From positions 149,394 through 213,393 of the forward strand of contig JBBSBV010000002.1 of assembly GCA_038250905.1 (NCBI GenBank): DNA of 64,000 nucleotides, written 5' to 3'. Positions within the stretch are counted from its first letter, which is position 1; each line of letters starts with the position of its first letter. The position numbers and the translations under genes are program-made. Shown here piece by piece: positions 7,945 to 17,796 of the stretch. The stretch is from JAENVU01 sp038250905. Its GTDB lineage: Bacteria > Actinomycetota > Acidimicrobiia > IMCC26256 > JAENVU01. The notes beneath the pieces were generated by a model. The model did no database searches. It worked only from the letters and a program-made list of their open reading frames with translations, and was not told where the DNA came from.

Positions 7945-9093
7945 TCAGAGCCCGAGCGAGCGACCGATGATCTCCTTCATGATCTCGGTCGTCCCTCCGT
8001 AGATGGTGGTGATGCGGGCATCGGCGTAGGCCCGGGCGATGGGGTACTCCAGCATGTAGCCGTACCCACCGTGGAGCTGCAGGCAGCGGTCGACCGATCG
8101 CTTCTGGAGTTCGGTGCACCACCATTTGGCCATGGCCGCCTCCTCGGCGGTGAGCACCCCGTCGTTCAACGCGGTCACGCACCGGTCGACGAACGCCTGC
8201 GCGACCTCGACCTCGGTCGCGATCTCGGCGAGGACGAACCGGCTGTTCTGGAACGAGCCCACCGGCTGGCCGAACGCGGTGCGCTCCTTCACGTACTCGA
8301 GCGTCCACCCGAGCGCGGCGCGCGCCGCGGCCACCCCCGCGACGGCGATCGACAACCGCTCCTGGGGCAGGTTGTGCACGAGTTGGAGGAAGCCACCGCC
8401 TTCGTCGCCGAGTCGGTTGGCCACCGGCACCTGGACGTCGGCGAAGAAGAGTTCCGCGGTGTCCTGCGAGTGCAGGCCGAGCTTCTCGAGGTTGCGGCCC
8501 CGCTCGAACCCGTCCATCCCCCGTTCGAGGATCAGCAACGAGATGCCGCGGTGCCGTTGGCTCGGGTCGGTCTTCACCGCGGTGATCACGAGGTCGGCAT
8601 TGATTCCGTTGGTGATGAAGGTCTTCGACCCGTTCACCACATAGTGGTCGCCGTCGCGGATCGCGGTGGTCGACATCGAGGCCAGATCCGAACCGATACC
8701 CGGTTCGGTCATCGCGATCGCGGTGACCAGCTCACCGGACGCGATCCCGGGCAACCAGCGGGCCCGCTGGTCGTCGGTGCAGTACGCGAGGAAGTACGGC
8801 AGACAGATGTCGTTGTGCAGGCTCAGCCCGAGTCCGGCGCCCCCGACCCCGGTCGCCTGGATCTCCTCGTCGATGACGAGGTTGTAGCGGAAGTCGTCCA
8901 CCCCGCCACCCCCGTACTCCTCCGGGATCGCCATGCCGAGGAACCCGTGCCGGCCGGCCGCCGCGAACAGGTCGTGCGGCACGATGCCCGCGGCCTCCCA
9001 CTCGGCGTGGTGCGGCACCACTTCCTTGTCGAGCCACGCGCGGAAGCTGGCGCGGAGCGCCTCGTGTTCGGCCTCGAAGACGGTGCGTTCCAT
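7945..9093 (-). CDS. Acyl-CoA dehydrogenase (LCAD/IVD-like base position)
   Basis: 382-residue flavoprotein of the acyl-CoA dehydrogenase family, catalysing FAD-dependent alpha,beta-desaturation of acyl-CoA. Visible motifs are AIAMTEPGIGSDLA (flavin binding), YVVNGSKTFITNG, TAFGQPVGSFQ and LQLHGGYGYM. The C-terminal Glu of YEGT, the base in short/medium-chain enzymes, is Gly here (YGGTTEI); a Glu in LPQERLSIA sits where isovaleryl- and long-chain enzymes place their base. First gene of a probable four-gene minus-strand unit; divergent from the P450 gene. Confidence 0.92.
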   Translation of the reverse strand: MERTVFEAEHEALRASFRAWLDKEVVPHHAEWEAAGIVPHDLFAAAGRHGFLGMAIPEEYGGGGVDDFRYNLVIDEEIQATGVGGAGLGLSLHNDICLPYFLAYCTDDQRARWLPGIASGELVTAIAMTEPGIGSDLASMSTTAIRDGDHYVVNGSKTFITNGINADLVITAVKTDPSQRHRGISLLILERGMDGFERGRNLEKLGLHSQDTAELFFADVQVPVANRLGDEGGGFLQLVHNLPQERLSIAVAGVAAARAALGWTLEYVKERTAFGQPVGSFQNSRFVLAEIATEVEVAQAFVDRCVTALNDGVLTAEEAAMAKWWCTELQKRSVDRCLQLHGGYGYMLEYPIARAYADARITTIYGGTTEIMKEIIGRSLGL

Positions 9094-9181
9094 ACGGTTT
9101 CCTCACGGCGGGTCGGTGCAGGGGTAGGTGACGCTATCGAGCCCGCACGGGCGCCGACGGCGAGCGTGTCAGCATGCGGCC

Positions 9182-10303
9182 GTGACCGACGACCTCGATC
9201 CGTTCGCACCCGAGCACCTGGCGGATCCGTACCCGCTCTACGCGCGCCTGCGGGACCGCCCGGAGGACCTCGTACCGATCCCCGGCCGCGGGGTCGAGGT
9301 CGCCGCCCGGCACGCGGTGGTCCAACGGGTCCTGCGGGAGCACCACTCGTTCCGCTCGGGCGAGGGCGTGCAGTGGGTGCCGGTGGCCGAGGCCGGTGTG
9401 CGCGCCACCTTCATCGAGAACGACCCGCCGGCCCACACCCGAGTGCGGCGGGCCGTGCAGAAGTGGTGCACCCCCCGAGCGGTCGCGGCGCTGGGCGACG
9501 TCGTCGACACCGTCGTCGGCGAACACGTCGAGCGGTTCGTCGCGGCCGGTGGGGGCGACGTGATGGAACTGCTCGCCCGGCCCATCCCCACCCTGGTGAT
9601 GAGCGAGTGGCTGGGTCTCGACCTCCCGCCCGAGGCGGCCGCGTGGGCCGACGCATCGTTCCAACTCGGCGCGCCCGACCCGCCGCCGGACGCCACGACC
9701 CGCTTCGCCGACTTCTTCACGTGGGCCGCGGGCGCCGGCTTCGGCGACGTCCGCCCCGACGGATTCGCGGCGGCGATCCTCGCGGGCGGTGACGGCCGCG
9801 CGCTGCACGACGACGAGCCGTTCATCGCGCTCGCGTCGATCGTCATCGCCGGTCTCGACACCACCGTCCAACTGATCGGCAACGGCATCGCCGCGTTCGC
9901 CGGCCACCCCGACCAGTTCCGGCTCCTCCAGGAGGATCCGACCCGGGCCGGCGCGGCGGTCGAGGAGACCCTCCGCTACGACGCCCCCGTGCGCTTCTTC
10001 CTCCGCCGGACCGACGACGGCCGCACGATCGTTCTGCTCTACGGATCGGCCAACCGCGACGAATCCGTCTTCGAGGCCGCCGACCGATTCGTGATCACCC
10101 GCGACGCGTCGGAGCACCTCGCGTTCGGTGCGGGGATCCACCTCTGTCTCGGCGCTCCGCTCGCCCGGCTCGAAGGCACGTCGTTGTTCCGTCGGCTCGC
10201 CGAACGGGTGGACTCGATCGAGGTCCTCACCGGCGCGGCCCGGACCGCCTCCGCCGCCACCCGCGGCTACGCCGCGCTGCCGGTGCGGGTCCGCGCGCGC
10301 TGA
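9182..10303 (+). CDS. Cytochrome P450
   Basis: Bacterial soluble P450 of 373 residues. The I-helix motif is AGLDTT, the K-helix ExxR is EETLR, and the heme-binding loop is FGAGIHLCLG with the thiolate Cys. These fix the assignment; the substrate is not predictable. I use GTG 9182 because the ORF upstream of it is Arg-rich and unlike coding sequence. No ferredoxin or reductase gene is adjacent, so electrons must come from partners elsewhere. It is convergent with the esterase lipoprotein, with an 11-bp gap. Confidence 0.92.
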   Translation: MTDDLDPFAPEHLADPYPLYARLRDRPEDLVPIPGRGVEVAARHAVVQRVLREHHSFRSGEGVQWVPVAEAGVRATFIENDPPAHTRVRRAVQKWCTPRAVAALGDVVDTVVGEHVERFVAAGGGDVMELLARPIPTLVMSEWLGLDLPPEAAAWADASFQLGAPDPPPDATTRFADFFTWAAGAGFGDVRPDGFAAAILAGGDGRALHDDEPFIALASIVIAGLDTTVQLIGNGIAAFAGHPDQFRLLQEDPTRAGAAVEETLRYDAPVRFFLRRTDDGRTIVLLYGSANRDESVFEAADRFVITRDASEHLAFGAGIHLCLGAPLARLEGTSLFRRLAERVDSIEVLTGAARTASAATRGYAALPVRVRAR

Positions 10304-10314
10304 CCGGGACCGAC

Positions 10315-11352
10315 TCAGCCCGCGCGCGGGTGCGCGGCGAAGAACGACCAGATGGCAGCCGACGAGTCGTACCCCTGGTACGGCGGACCCGTGAGCGTCG
10401 CGGCCGCACGCGCACTCGGGTGGCCCATCCACGCGTGCGACGCGCCGGCCACGGTGACGAACTCGACGGCGGTGCCCTGCCCACACGGCGCCCACGTGCG
10501 GGTGGTGACGTCCGGATTGGCCGGGTCGACCGCCTCGGTCGGACGGGCCGGGCAGTGATCCGCGCGGGCCAGGATCTCGATCGCCTGCTGCGGCGGGAAG
10601 AAGTCGGTCGCGCTGATGCCGTTGCCACGGCCACCGGCGATCGGGATGTTGCGGTCGGCCGCGCCGTGGATGTGCATCACCGACACCGGACGCGACGGTG
10701 AGCACGTCGGGATCTCGAGCGTGCCCGCCTGCACGCCGATGGCGGCGATACGGTCGGCCCGTTCGCACGCGAGGCGGTAGGCCATGATCGCGCCGTTGGA
10801 GTGACCGGTCACGAACACGCGCCGCGGATCACCGTGGAAGCGGGCTCGCACCGAGTCGATGACCCGGGTGAGGAACGTGACGTCGTCGACGTTGCCGGTC
10901 GCCGCGGGTCCGCAGCACTGCCCGCCGTTCCAGACCCGACCCGCGGCGAACACCGATGCCCCGCCGATCGTGATGCCGTCGGGATACACCACGACGAACC
11001 GGAACCGGTCCGCGAGCGCGTCGAACCCGCTGTTGCGTTCGAACTGGGCGCCGGAACCGACGCCGCCGTGGAGCGCGATCACCAGGGGAACCCGATCGGT
11101 GCCGGCGATGCCGGGAGGCACATGGACCCGGTAGGTCCGGACGCGCCCGTCGGCCGTCTTCATCCGCGTGTCGATGGTCTGCGCCGGCAACTGCCCGTTC
11201 GGCTTCAGCGTGGTCGGGGCGGCCGGGGTACTCGTCGTCGAGCTGGCACAGCCGGCGAGCGTCAGCGCGAACACCGCCGCGGCGATTCCCACGGAGCGAG
11301 CGGACCGGCCGGGCACGTCAGGCCGCCCGAGCCGTCGAGGCACGGCATTCAC
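10315..11352 (-). CDS. Secreted lipoprotein esterase, PHB-depolymerase/LpqC-like
   Basis: The N-terminus has a signal peptide ending in the lipobox LTLAGC, so the protein is exported and lipidated. The mature part is an alpha/beta-hydrolase of the poly(3-hydroxybutyrate) depolymerase/feruloyl esterase type: ALHGGVGSG (oxyanion), nucleophile GHSNGAIMAYRLAC and late catalytic region GASHAWMGH. Mycobacterial LpqC is a known relative. It probably hydrolyses polyester or ester bonds outside the membrane. Start GTG 11352; GTG 11343 is an alternative. Confidence 0.83.
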   Translation of the reverse strand: MNAVPRRLGRPDVPGRSARSVGIAAAVFALTLAGCASSTTSTPAAPTTLKPNGQLPAQTIDTRMKTADGRVRTYRVHVPPGIAGTDRVPLVIALHGGVGSGAQFERNSGFDALADRFRFVVVYPDGITIGGASVFAAGRVWNGGQCCGPAATGNVDDVTFLTRVIDSVRARFHGDPRRVFVTGHSNGAIMAYRLACERADRIAAIGVQAGTLEIPTCSPSRPVSVMHIHGAADRNIPIAGGRGNGISATDFFPPQQAIEILARADHCPARPTEAVDPANPDVTTRTWAPCGQGTAVEFVTVAGASHAWMGHPSARAAATLTGPPYQGYDSSAAIWSFFAAHPRAG

Positions 11353-11387
11353 CGCCAGTACCGGATCGCGACGACGAGCAGGGTGCG

Positions 11388-12233
11388 CTACTCGGTCCCA
11401 TCGGCGCAGACGGTGGTCTTGTCTCCGGTCTTGGTGGCGTCGATGGTGTGGAACGTGCCGTCGTCGCAGGTGACGGTGGAACTCAAGTGCGAGAACACGC
11501 CTTCGGGGCTCTCGTACCCGGGCACGACCCACACGTGGAGGAGATACTGGGTCTGCTTCAACAGGCTTCCGCCGACTGCTTTGCACTCGGCGTCGGTGGC
11601 CTCGTGGTCGGCGCCGAGCGGGGCGTCGATATGACCGTTGTTCGTCACCAGACAGATGTCGTGATGGACGTGCCAGGTGTCGTTGGGACCGGCGAATCCC
11701 TCGGCGTCCTGCTTGCCGGTCATGTAGAAGAGTCCGGACACGTGCGAGTCCGGATGCGTGCCGTCGTAGATCCAGGCGAGCGGCTTGCGGATGTCGTCGT
11801 CGCTCATCACACCGTCGGGGTTGCTCAGCGCGTTGGCGTACGAGATGTAGTGCGCCCCGAGGCCCGGTGAGAACGGTCCGGCCCGGCGCAGGCCCGCGGC
11901 CTCGGCCGACGCGACCGTCGGGTACTGGAGCGCGGTCTCGCGGGCGAGGGTGAGTTGGCGGGCCAACTCGACCCGGTCGGCCTTCGAGATCGCCTGCGGG
12001 AACCCATGACCGTGCTCCATGCCGTTCTCGAGCTGGGAGAACCCGCGGTCGTCGACCGCCGCCGTGGTGCTCATCTGGGCCATCTCGGCCGCGGTCATCC
12101 CGTGCGAGTGGGTGTGCGTACTGGTGGTGGCGGCCTTGCCCCCGGCCGGCTCGGCGACCTTGGTGTCCGACGAGCAGGCCACCAGTCCCATGGCGGCGAC
12201 CATGCCCAGGACCACGAACTTGGAGATCTTCAC
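11388..12233 (-). CDS. Exported lipoprotein of unknown function, His-rich
   Basis: 281-residue lipoprotein: a short signal peptide ends in a lipobox (LVACSS), then comes a linker with THTHSHG and MEHGHG histidine clusters. A folded domain follows, with FYMTGKQDAEGF, NDTWHVHHDICLV and LLHVWVVPGYE. The density of His, Asp and Met suggests metal binding, but I do not recognise the family. Start GTG 12233 is fixed by a strong GGGGGGAG just upstream. Transcribed away from the acyl-CoA dehydrogenase gene; its stop is 35 bp before the esterase start. Confidence 0.8.
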   Translation of the reverse strand: MKISKFVVLGMVAAMGLVACSSDTKVAEPAGGKAATTSTHTHSHGMTAAEMAQMSTTAAVDDRGFSQLENGMEHGHGFPQAISKADRVELARQLTLARETALQYPTVASAEAAGLRRAGPFSPGLGAHYISYANALSNPDGVMSDDDIRKPLAWIYDGTHPDSHVSGLFYMTGKQDAEGFAGPNDTWHVHHDICLVTNNGHIDAPLGADHEATDAECKAVGGSLLKQTQYLLHVWVVPGYESPEGVFSHLSSTVTCDDGTFHTIDATKTGDKTTVCADGTE

Positions 12234-12378
12234 GCTGACTCCCCCCGGAGAACGGCCCGTACCGTCGGGCGCGTCGGCCGGGAGGCTAGTGCTGATCGGT
12301 GTCCTCACCGGTGGTGGCGCACGCGCGTCCCGTACGATCCCGCTCTCACCCCAATCCGCATTCGGAAGGACTGTTCTC

Positions 12379-13698
12379 ATGGTCGGTGGCGCGCTTCGTA
12401 TGGCCAGCATGGACGACCTCGACCTCCGGATGTCCGAAGGGGTCCGGCCGCTCTACGACGCGGTGACCGCGTTCATCCGCGACGAGGTCGATCCGATCAC
12501 CGAGGAGTTCTACCGACTCGGCGAGGGTCGGGCCGAGCGGTGGAGCTGGGCCCCGGGCCAGCTCGAGTTGCTCGACGACGCCAAGGCCAAGGCACGCGAG
12601 CAGGGCCTGTGGAACTTCTTCCTCCCCGACGCCGAGACCGGCCAGGGCCTCAGCAACCTCGACTACGCGTACATCGCGAGCGAACTCGGAAAGAACCGCC
12701 TCGCGTCCGAGTGCCTCAACTGCTCCGCGCCCGACACCGGCAACATGGAGGTGCTCGAACGCGTCGGCACGCCCGAGCAGAAGGCCGAGTGGCTCGAGCC
12801 GCTGCTGAACGGCGAGATCCGTTCGGCCTTCGCGATGACCGAACCCGGGGTGATGAGTTCGGATGCCCGCCAGATCCAGACCAGCGCGGTGCTCGACGGC
12901 GACGAGTGGGTCATCAACGGTGAGAAGTTCTACATCTCGGGTGCCGGCGACCCGCGCTGCAAGATCATGATCACGATGGTCCGCACGAGCCCGGACGCCG
13001 ACGCGTACCGCCAGCAGTCGCAGATCCTCGTCCCGCGCGACACGCCGGGGGTGGAGATCGTGGGACCGATGTTCGTATTCGGCGCGGACGACGCGCCGCA
13101 CGGTCACATGCACATCCGCTTCACCGACGTGCGGGTACCGGAGTCGAACATCCTGATGGGAGAAGGCCGCGGGTTCGAGATCTCCCAGCTCCGCCTCGGC
13201 CCGGGTCGCATCCACCACTGCATGCGCTCGATCGGCGCCGCGGAACGCGCGATCGAGATGATGGTCGACCGGGGCATGAGCCGCGAGGGCTTCGGCAAGA
13301 AGCTCATCAACCTCGGCAAGAACCTCGAGGTCGTGTCACGCGCCCGGATCGAGGTCGAAGCGATGCGACTCATGGTGCTGCGCGCGGCCAAGGCGATGGA
13401 CACACTCGGCAACGCCGAGGCCCGGGTCTGGGTGAGTGCGGTGAAGGCGATGGTCCCCGAGAAGTGTTGCGACATCATCGACGAGGCGATGCAGATGCAC
13501 GGCGCCGCCGGTATCTCGCAGTGGTTCCCCCTCGCCGACATGTGGCACGGTCTGCGGACCCTCCGCCTCGCCGACGGCCCGGACGAGGTGCATCACCAGG
13601 TGGTGGGCCGCGCCGAGGTGAAGGCCCGCATGGCCGAGCCGCTCGCCGGCGACCCGGCCCAGCACGGCACCCGCGGATCCACGTTCACCGGGCCGTGA
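12379..13698 (+). CDS. Acyl-CoA dehydrogenase (ACAD10/11-like)
   Basis: 439-residue acyl-CoA dehydrogenase of the larger ACAD10/11-like branch: AFAMTEPGVMSSDARQIQ (flavin binding), WVINGEKFYISGAG, LGPGRIHHCMRSIG, MQMHGAAGI and C-terminal ADGPDEVHHQVVGR. Members act on long, branched or 4-hydroxy acyl-CoAs; the substrate here is unknown. Start ATG 12379 has GGAAGGA at the proper distance; the ORF upstream is antisense to the lipoprotein and not coding. It overlaps the convergent acyl-CoA synthetase gene by 14 bp. Confidence 0.9.
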   Translation: MVGGALRMASMDDLDLRMSEGVRPLYDAVTAFIRDEVDPITEEFYRLGEGRAERWSWAPGQLELLDDAKAKAREQGLWNFFLPDAETGQGLSNLDYAYIASELGKNRLASECLNCSAPDTGNMEVLERVGTPEQKAEWLEPLLNGEIRSAFAMTEPGVMSSDARQIQTSAVLDGDEWVINGEKFYISGAGDPRCKIMITMVRTSPDADAYRQQSQILVPRDTPGVEIVGPMFVFGADDAPHGHMHIRFTDVRVPESNILMGEGRGFEISQLRLGPGRIHHCMRSIGAAERAIEMMVDRGMSREGFGKKLINLGKNLEVVSRARIEVEAMRLMVLRAAKAMDTLGNAEARVWVSAVKAMVPEKCCDIIDEAMQMHGAAGISQWFPLADMWHGLRTLRLADGPDEVHHQVVGRAEVKARMAEPLAGDPAQHGTRGSTFTGP

Positions 13699-15355
13699 GC
13701 GATGCGACGGCCTCGTCGCGCAACTGCCGCTTGAAGATCTTTCCCGACGCGATGCGGGGCAACGGCGCGGCGCTCGTCGTGATGTAGCGCGGGACCTCGA
13801 ACCGGGCCAGGTGCTGTGCGAGGAACCCGCGGAGCGCATCGACGTCCAGTCCGGGCGCGGCGTGGATCGTCGCCCCCACTTCTTCGCCGAGTCGCTCGTC
13901 GGGCACGGCGTAGACCGCGACCTCATGGACGTCCGGGTGCATCAGCAGCGCCGCTTCCACGTGCCCGCACCCGATGTTCTCGCCGCCGCGGATGATGAGG
14001 TCCTTGATGCGATCGACGATGAAAACGTAGCCGTCACCGTCGAGGTACGCGACGTCGCCGGTGCGGAACCAGCCGTCGTCGAACACCTCGGCATCCACGT
14101 CGGGTCGGTTCCAGTATCCGGCAAAGACCGAGGCGCCGCGCACCTGCAACTCGCCCCGCTCGCCGGTGGGCAGCGCGGCGCCGGTTTCGTCGACGACGCG
14201 GAGGTCGAGGACCGCCGAGCACCGCCCGGAACTCGCGGGGTGATCCACGTAGTCGGTGCCGGAGATGCCGGCGCCGATCGCGTTGGTCTCGGTCATGCCC
14301 CAGCCCGTGTTGGGCGCGACCTTCTGGAACGACGCGTCGATCTGGCGCACCTGCTCCGGCGCACGGGGCGCGCCGCCACCGCCGACGACCCGCAGTGTGG
14401 ACAGGTCCCGCGCACTCGTGGCCGCGATGCGCACCAGGTCTCCGGTCATCGCGGGCGGCGCGATGAACGAGTTCACCTGCTCGCGCTCGATGAGTTCCGC
14501 GGCGGTGTCGGGGTCCCACTTGTACATGCAGACCAGCTTGCGTTGCGCCCGGTACGACGAGAGATACACCGCGTGCGAACCGGTCACGTGGAAGAGCGGC
14601 ACCGCGAGCAGCGCGGCGTCCTGGATCTTGCGCCCGGTGCGTACGGGCGGCTGCTCGTCGCCGCGGGCCACGCGGGCCGCGGCGAACGTGTCGAGTTCCC
14701 AGGAGAGCAACGCGCTGAGCACATTGCGGTGCGTCGATACCACTCCCTTGGGATTCCCGGTGGAACCCGAGGTGTAGAAGATCGTGGCCGGGTCGTCGGC
14801 GCCGATGGTCGCCGCGGGCATCTCGCACTCGTCGATCGGGGCGAGGCGCTCGGCCAGGGACGGGCCGGCCGTCGGGGTGCGGACCGGTACCACTGCGATG
14901 TCCCTCGTGGTGTCGCGCAGGCGCGCCACCCGCTCCTCGTCGGCGAAGAGCAGGCGGGCGCCGGAATCCGTGAGGCCGTACTCCAACTCCTCCGGCTGCC
15001 ACAGCGCGTTCATCGCCACCGCGATCGCACCGAGCGACGTGACCGCCATGAACGCGGTGATCCACTCCGGATAGTTCCGCATGGAGATCGCGACGCGGTC
15101 ACCGGCACCGATCCCGTACCCGTCGACAAGCAGGCGCGCGGTGCGAGCGGCTCGCGCGTACGTTTCCCGGAACGTGTACCGCTCGTCGGCGTAGACCAGG
15201 AACGGTCGGTCCGTCGCCGTCGACTCGAAGAGTGCGCGCAGCGATCCGGGCGCATTGCGGAACGCCCGCACGGGACCGCGCGGCGTCTCGATCACCTCGA
15301 GTTCGTAGGTCTCACCGGGCGCGGTGAGGGCGGCGAGGGCTTCGGCGCGGTTCAT
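13685..15355 (-). CDS. AMP-forming acyl-CoA synthetase/ligase
   Basis: 556-residue ANL-family enzyme that activates a carboxylate through an acyl-adenylate to acyl-CoA. ATP motif YTSGSTGNPKG, GWGMTETNA, TGDVAYLDGDGYV and hinge RIKDLIIRGGENI are all present, with the catalytic Lys in IASGKIFKRQL. It resembles class I acyl-CoA synthetases of actinobacterial fatty-acid and steroid degradation. It faces a dehydrogenase and follows the thiolase operon, which fits acyl-CoA catabolism. Confidence 0.9.
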   Translation of the reverse strand: MNRAEALAALTAPGETYELEVIETPRGPVRAFRNAPGSLRALFESTATDRPFLVYADERYTFRETYARAARTARLLVDGYGIGAGDRVAISMRNYPEWITAFMAVTSLGAIAVAMNALWQPEELEYGLTDSGARLLFADEERVARLRDTTRDIAVVPVRTPTAGPSLAERLAPIDECEMPAATIGADDPATIFYTSGSTGNPKGVVSTHRNVLSALLSWELDTFAAARVARGDEQPPVRTGRKIQDAALLAVPLFHVTGSHAVYLSSYRAQRKLVCMYKWDPDTAAELIEREQVNSFIAPPAMTGDLVRIAATSARDLSTLRVVGGGGAPRAPEQVRQIDASFQKVAPNTGWGMTETNAIGAGISGTDYVDHPASSGRCSAVLDLRVVDETGAALPTGERGELQVRGASVFAGYWNRPDVDAEVFDDGWFRTGDVAYLDGDGYVFIVDRIKDLIIRGGENIGCGHVEAALLMHPDVHEVAVYAVPDERLGEEVGATIHAAPGLDVDALRGFLAQHLARFEVPRYITTSAAPLPRIASGKIFKRQLRDEAVASLTAR

Positions 15356-15532
15356 GGGTTGGATGATCGCACGTTCTTTCCCGCGCGCCGTGGGGGTGCG
15401 AGGTGGTGGAGGCCGCCTGTCCCGCCGCCGACGGTGGGAACTACCGCCATCGGGTTCGCTCTGATCGACCTGTGGTTGTGGCGGCCCCGCGGTCGGGCGC
15501 GTCGCATGAACGTCGCCCGCCGCGACGAGGCG

Positions 15533-16705
15533 CTACGAGAACGGGTTCAGTGAGTTCGCGACGACCCAGGTGCTGAAGTACTGGCTGTTGGCGCCGTAGG
15601 CCATGGCGAGGGCGACGTTGGCGTCGGTCACCTGGTGCTCCCCCGCCGCGCCGCGTACCTGGTTCGCAGCTTCGGCGAAGCGCAGGAGACCGGATGCGCC
15701 GATCGGGTTGCTCGACAACACGCCGCCGCTCGGGTTCACCGGGAAGCTGCCGGTGAGCGCGGTCTCGTCGGCGTCGATCATCTTCCAGCCGTCGCCCGGC
15801 GCCGCGATGTCGTGGCCTTCGAGCCAGATCGCCTCGTGCCACGAGAACGGCACGTACAGCTCGGCCACGTCGATCTGCTCGCGCGGGTTGGTGATCCCGG
15901 CCATCTTGTAGACGTCCCACGCGGCCTGCACGCACGCAGCGGGCCGGACCGGGTCGCGGCCCGGGAAGCTCGGCGGTTCGCTGCGCGACGACGCGCCCAG
16001 GATCCACGCGGGAGTTCGACCGTCCGCCGCGGCGGCATTCCCGCCCGCTTCGTCGGTGAGGACGACCGCGCACGCACCGTCGGACGACGGGCAGGACTCG
16101 AGGTAGCGGAGCGGCTCCCACATCATGGGCGACTCCTTCACCTTCTCGATCGAGATGTCCGGGATCTTCAGGTGCGCGTACGGATTCTTCAGCGCGTTCT
16201 GGCGGTCCTTCACCGCGACCTTCCACCCGATGTGCTCGGGCGCACCGCTGCGCTGGATGTACGCGCGGATGAACGGAGCGAACGCGCCACCGGCACCGAG
16301 CGACGCGCCGCGGCCACTGCCGAGTGCGAACTGCGCATTGCCTTCGGACTGCTTCTCGAACGCCACGGCCAGCACGCGCTGGTGCTTGCGCGCCTGGACG
16401 TGCGACGCAGCGACGATCGCGGTCGTGCCGCCGACGGACCCGGCCGTGTGGACCCGGAACATCGGCTTCCCCACCGCGCCCAGCGCGTCGGAGAGGTACA
16501 GCTCCGGCTTCATCACACCCTCGAACAGGTCGGGTGCCTTGCCGATCACCACCGCGTCGATATCGGCCATGGTCATCTGCGCGTCGTCGAGCGCCCGGAA
16601 GACTGCTTCCCGCACGAGCCCGCCGTACGACACGTCGTGCCGACGCGACTTGTGGTGGGTCTGACCCACCCCGACGATGGCACACGGTTCCGAGTGACCG
16701 CTCAT
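15533..16705 (-). CDS. Thiolase-fold lipid-transfer protein (Ltp3/Rv3523-like)
   Basis: 390-residue thiolase-superfamily protein of the SCP-x/Ltp group. The region that normally holds the nucleophilic Cys reads HTAGSVGGTTA, so it is not a standard thiolase. Length, neighbours and coupling match mycobacterial Ltp3 (Rv3523). Related Ltp2 works with a DUF35 partner as a retro-aldolase on steroid side-chain CoA esters, so aldol cleavage is a reasonable inference. ATG 16705 overlaps the previous stop (ATGA). Confidence 0.85.
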   Translation of the reverse strand: MSGHSEPCAIVGVGQTHHKSRRHDVSYGGLVREAVFRALDDAQMTMADIDAVVIGKAPDLFEGVMKPELYLSDALGAVGKPMFRVHTAGSVGGTTAIVAASHVQARKHQRVLAVAFEKQSEGNAQFALGSGRGASLGAGGAFAPFIRAYIQRSGAPEHIGWKVAVKDRQNALKNPYAHLKIPDISIEKVKESPMMWEPLRYLESCPSSDGACAVVLTDEAGGNAAAADGRTPAWILGASSRSEPPSFPGRDPVRPAACVQAAWDVYKMAGITNPREQIDVAELYVPFSWHEAIWLEGHDIAAPGDGWKMIDADETALTGSFPVNPSGGVLSSNPIGASGLLRFAEAANQVRGAAGEHQVTDANVALAMAYGANSQYFSTWVVANSLNPFS

Positions 16706-17796
16706 GAGTTGGCCCCCGTCGACTCGTCCTCCAGGATGCAGATCAGGTTCTGTTGCAGGCACGGCCCCGACGTGGAGTGGGCGAGGGCGCGGTGCCCGCC
16801 GCCGAAGATGTGGTCGGCGGCGTATCCGATGCGGGCGAGGCCGGTAGCCATGATCGGGTTCGATGCGAGCGCGCCGCCCGACCGGTTGACCACGACGTCA
16901 TCGCCGAGGCCGAGCGCGTGCCGGAGCAGCAGTTCCTCGTGGGTGAACGCGGCCTGCAGTTCGGCCACCTCCACCGGTCCCGCCCCGAGATCGGCGGCTG
17001 CGGCCGCGATGCGCGTCGACGGCGAATCGGTGAGGTCCCGGTAGGCCGGGTTGTGGCCCTCGGTGCGATGGTCGAAGCCGGTGATGTACGCGGGTCGGTC
17101 CCGTAGCTGCCGGGCGCGGTCCCCGGTGGCGAGCACCATCGCGGCCGCGCCGTCGGTGATCGGTGGCAGATCGTGGCGGCGAAGCGGTTCGCGGACGTAC
17201 TCGCCGGCGAGCAACTCGTCGACGTCGAACTCCCCTGCCACCTGCGCGTTCGGGTTGGTGAGCGCGTCACGTCGGGACCGGGCCGCAACCTCGGCCATCG
17301 ACCGCTCGTCGGCGATTCCGGCGCCGATCAACACCCGGGCCTGCAGCGCGGCGAACGTGAGCGGATCGACGCCGAGCGGGGCCAGGTAGAAGGGGTCCAT
17401 CTCCATCGGGTAGATGAGCGCCGGATCCCCGGTCGACGACCGGCCCGAGCCGGTGACGACCGCGATCTCGATGTCGCCTTCCTGAAGCCGCAACCACGCC
17501 TCGTACAGCGCCCACGCGCCGTCCATCTCCACGTGCGAGTCGCGCTTGGGCGGCCACGCGCCGATCGCGTCGAGGTTCGAGACGAACGAGAACGCCTGGC
17601 CGGTGATGTAGTCGCACGATCCGAGACACGTGAAGTCGATGTCGGCCCGGGTGAGGCCGAGTGGTTCGAGCGCGTCGGTGATCACGCGCAGGAGGAGTTG
17701 GGTCTCGGACAGCTCGGTGCGCCGGATCATGGGCGACTGGGCCCAACCCACGACCGCGATGTCGGTACTCGGTCCGCGAGTTCCGGTCGTCGCCAT
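16702..17796 (-). CDS. Thiolase-fold lipid-transfer protein (Ltp4/Rv3522-like)
   Basis: 364-residue thiolase-like protein with DIAVVGWAQSPM at the N-terminus, LGSCDYITGQAF at the usual nucleophile-elbow region and VNRSGGALASNPIMATG near the end. It fits the Ltp4 (Rv3522) position of the mycobacterial OB-fold/Ltp4/Ltp3 triplet. ATG 17796 shares a base with the DUF35 gene stop (TGATG), showing tight translational coupling. Probably one subunit of a hetero-oligomer with its neighbours. Confidence 0.85.
   Translation of the reverse strand: MATTGTRGPSTDIAVVGWAQSPMIRRTELSETQLLLRVITDALEPLGLTRADIDFTCLGSCDYITGQAFSFVSNLDAIGAWPPKRDSHVEMDGAWALYEAWLRLQEGDIEIAVVTGSGRSSTGDPALIYPMEMDPFYLAPLGVDPLTFAALQARVLIGAGIADERSMAEVAARSRRDALTNPNAQVAGEFDVDELLAGEYVREPLRRHDLPPITDGAAAMVLATGDRARQLRDRPAYITGFDHRTEGHNPAYRDLTDSPSTRIAAAAADLGAGPVEVAELQAAFTHEELLLRHALGLGDDVVVNRSGGALASNPIMATGLARIGYAADHIFGGGHRALAHSTSGPCLQQNLICILEDESTGANS

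Noticed and set aside
9096..9127. GGTTTC followed by GGGTAG before the P450 gene
   Set aside because: Spacing is about 20 bp, outside the 14-16 bp seen elsewhere.
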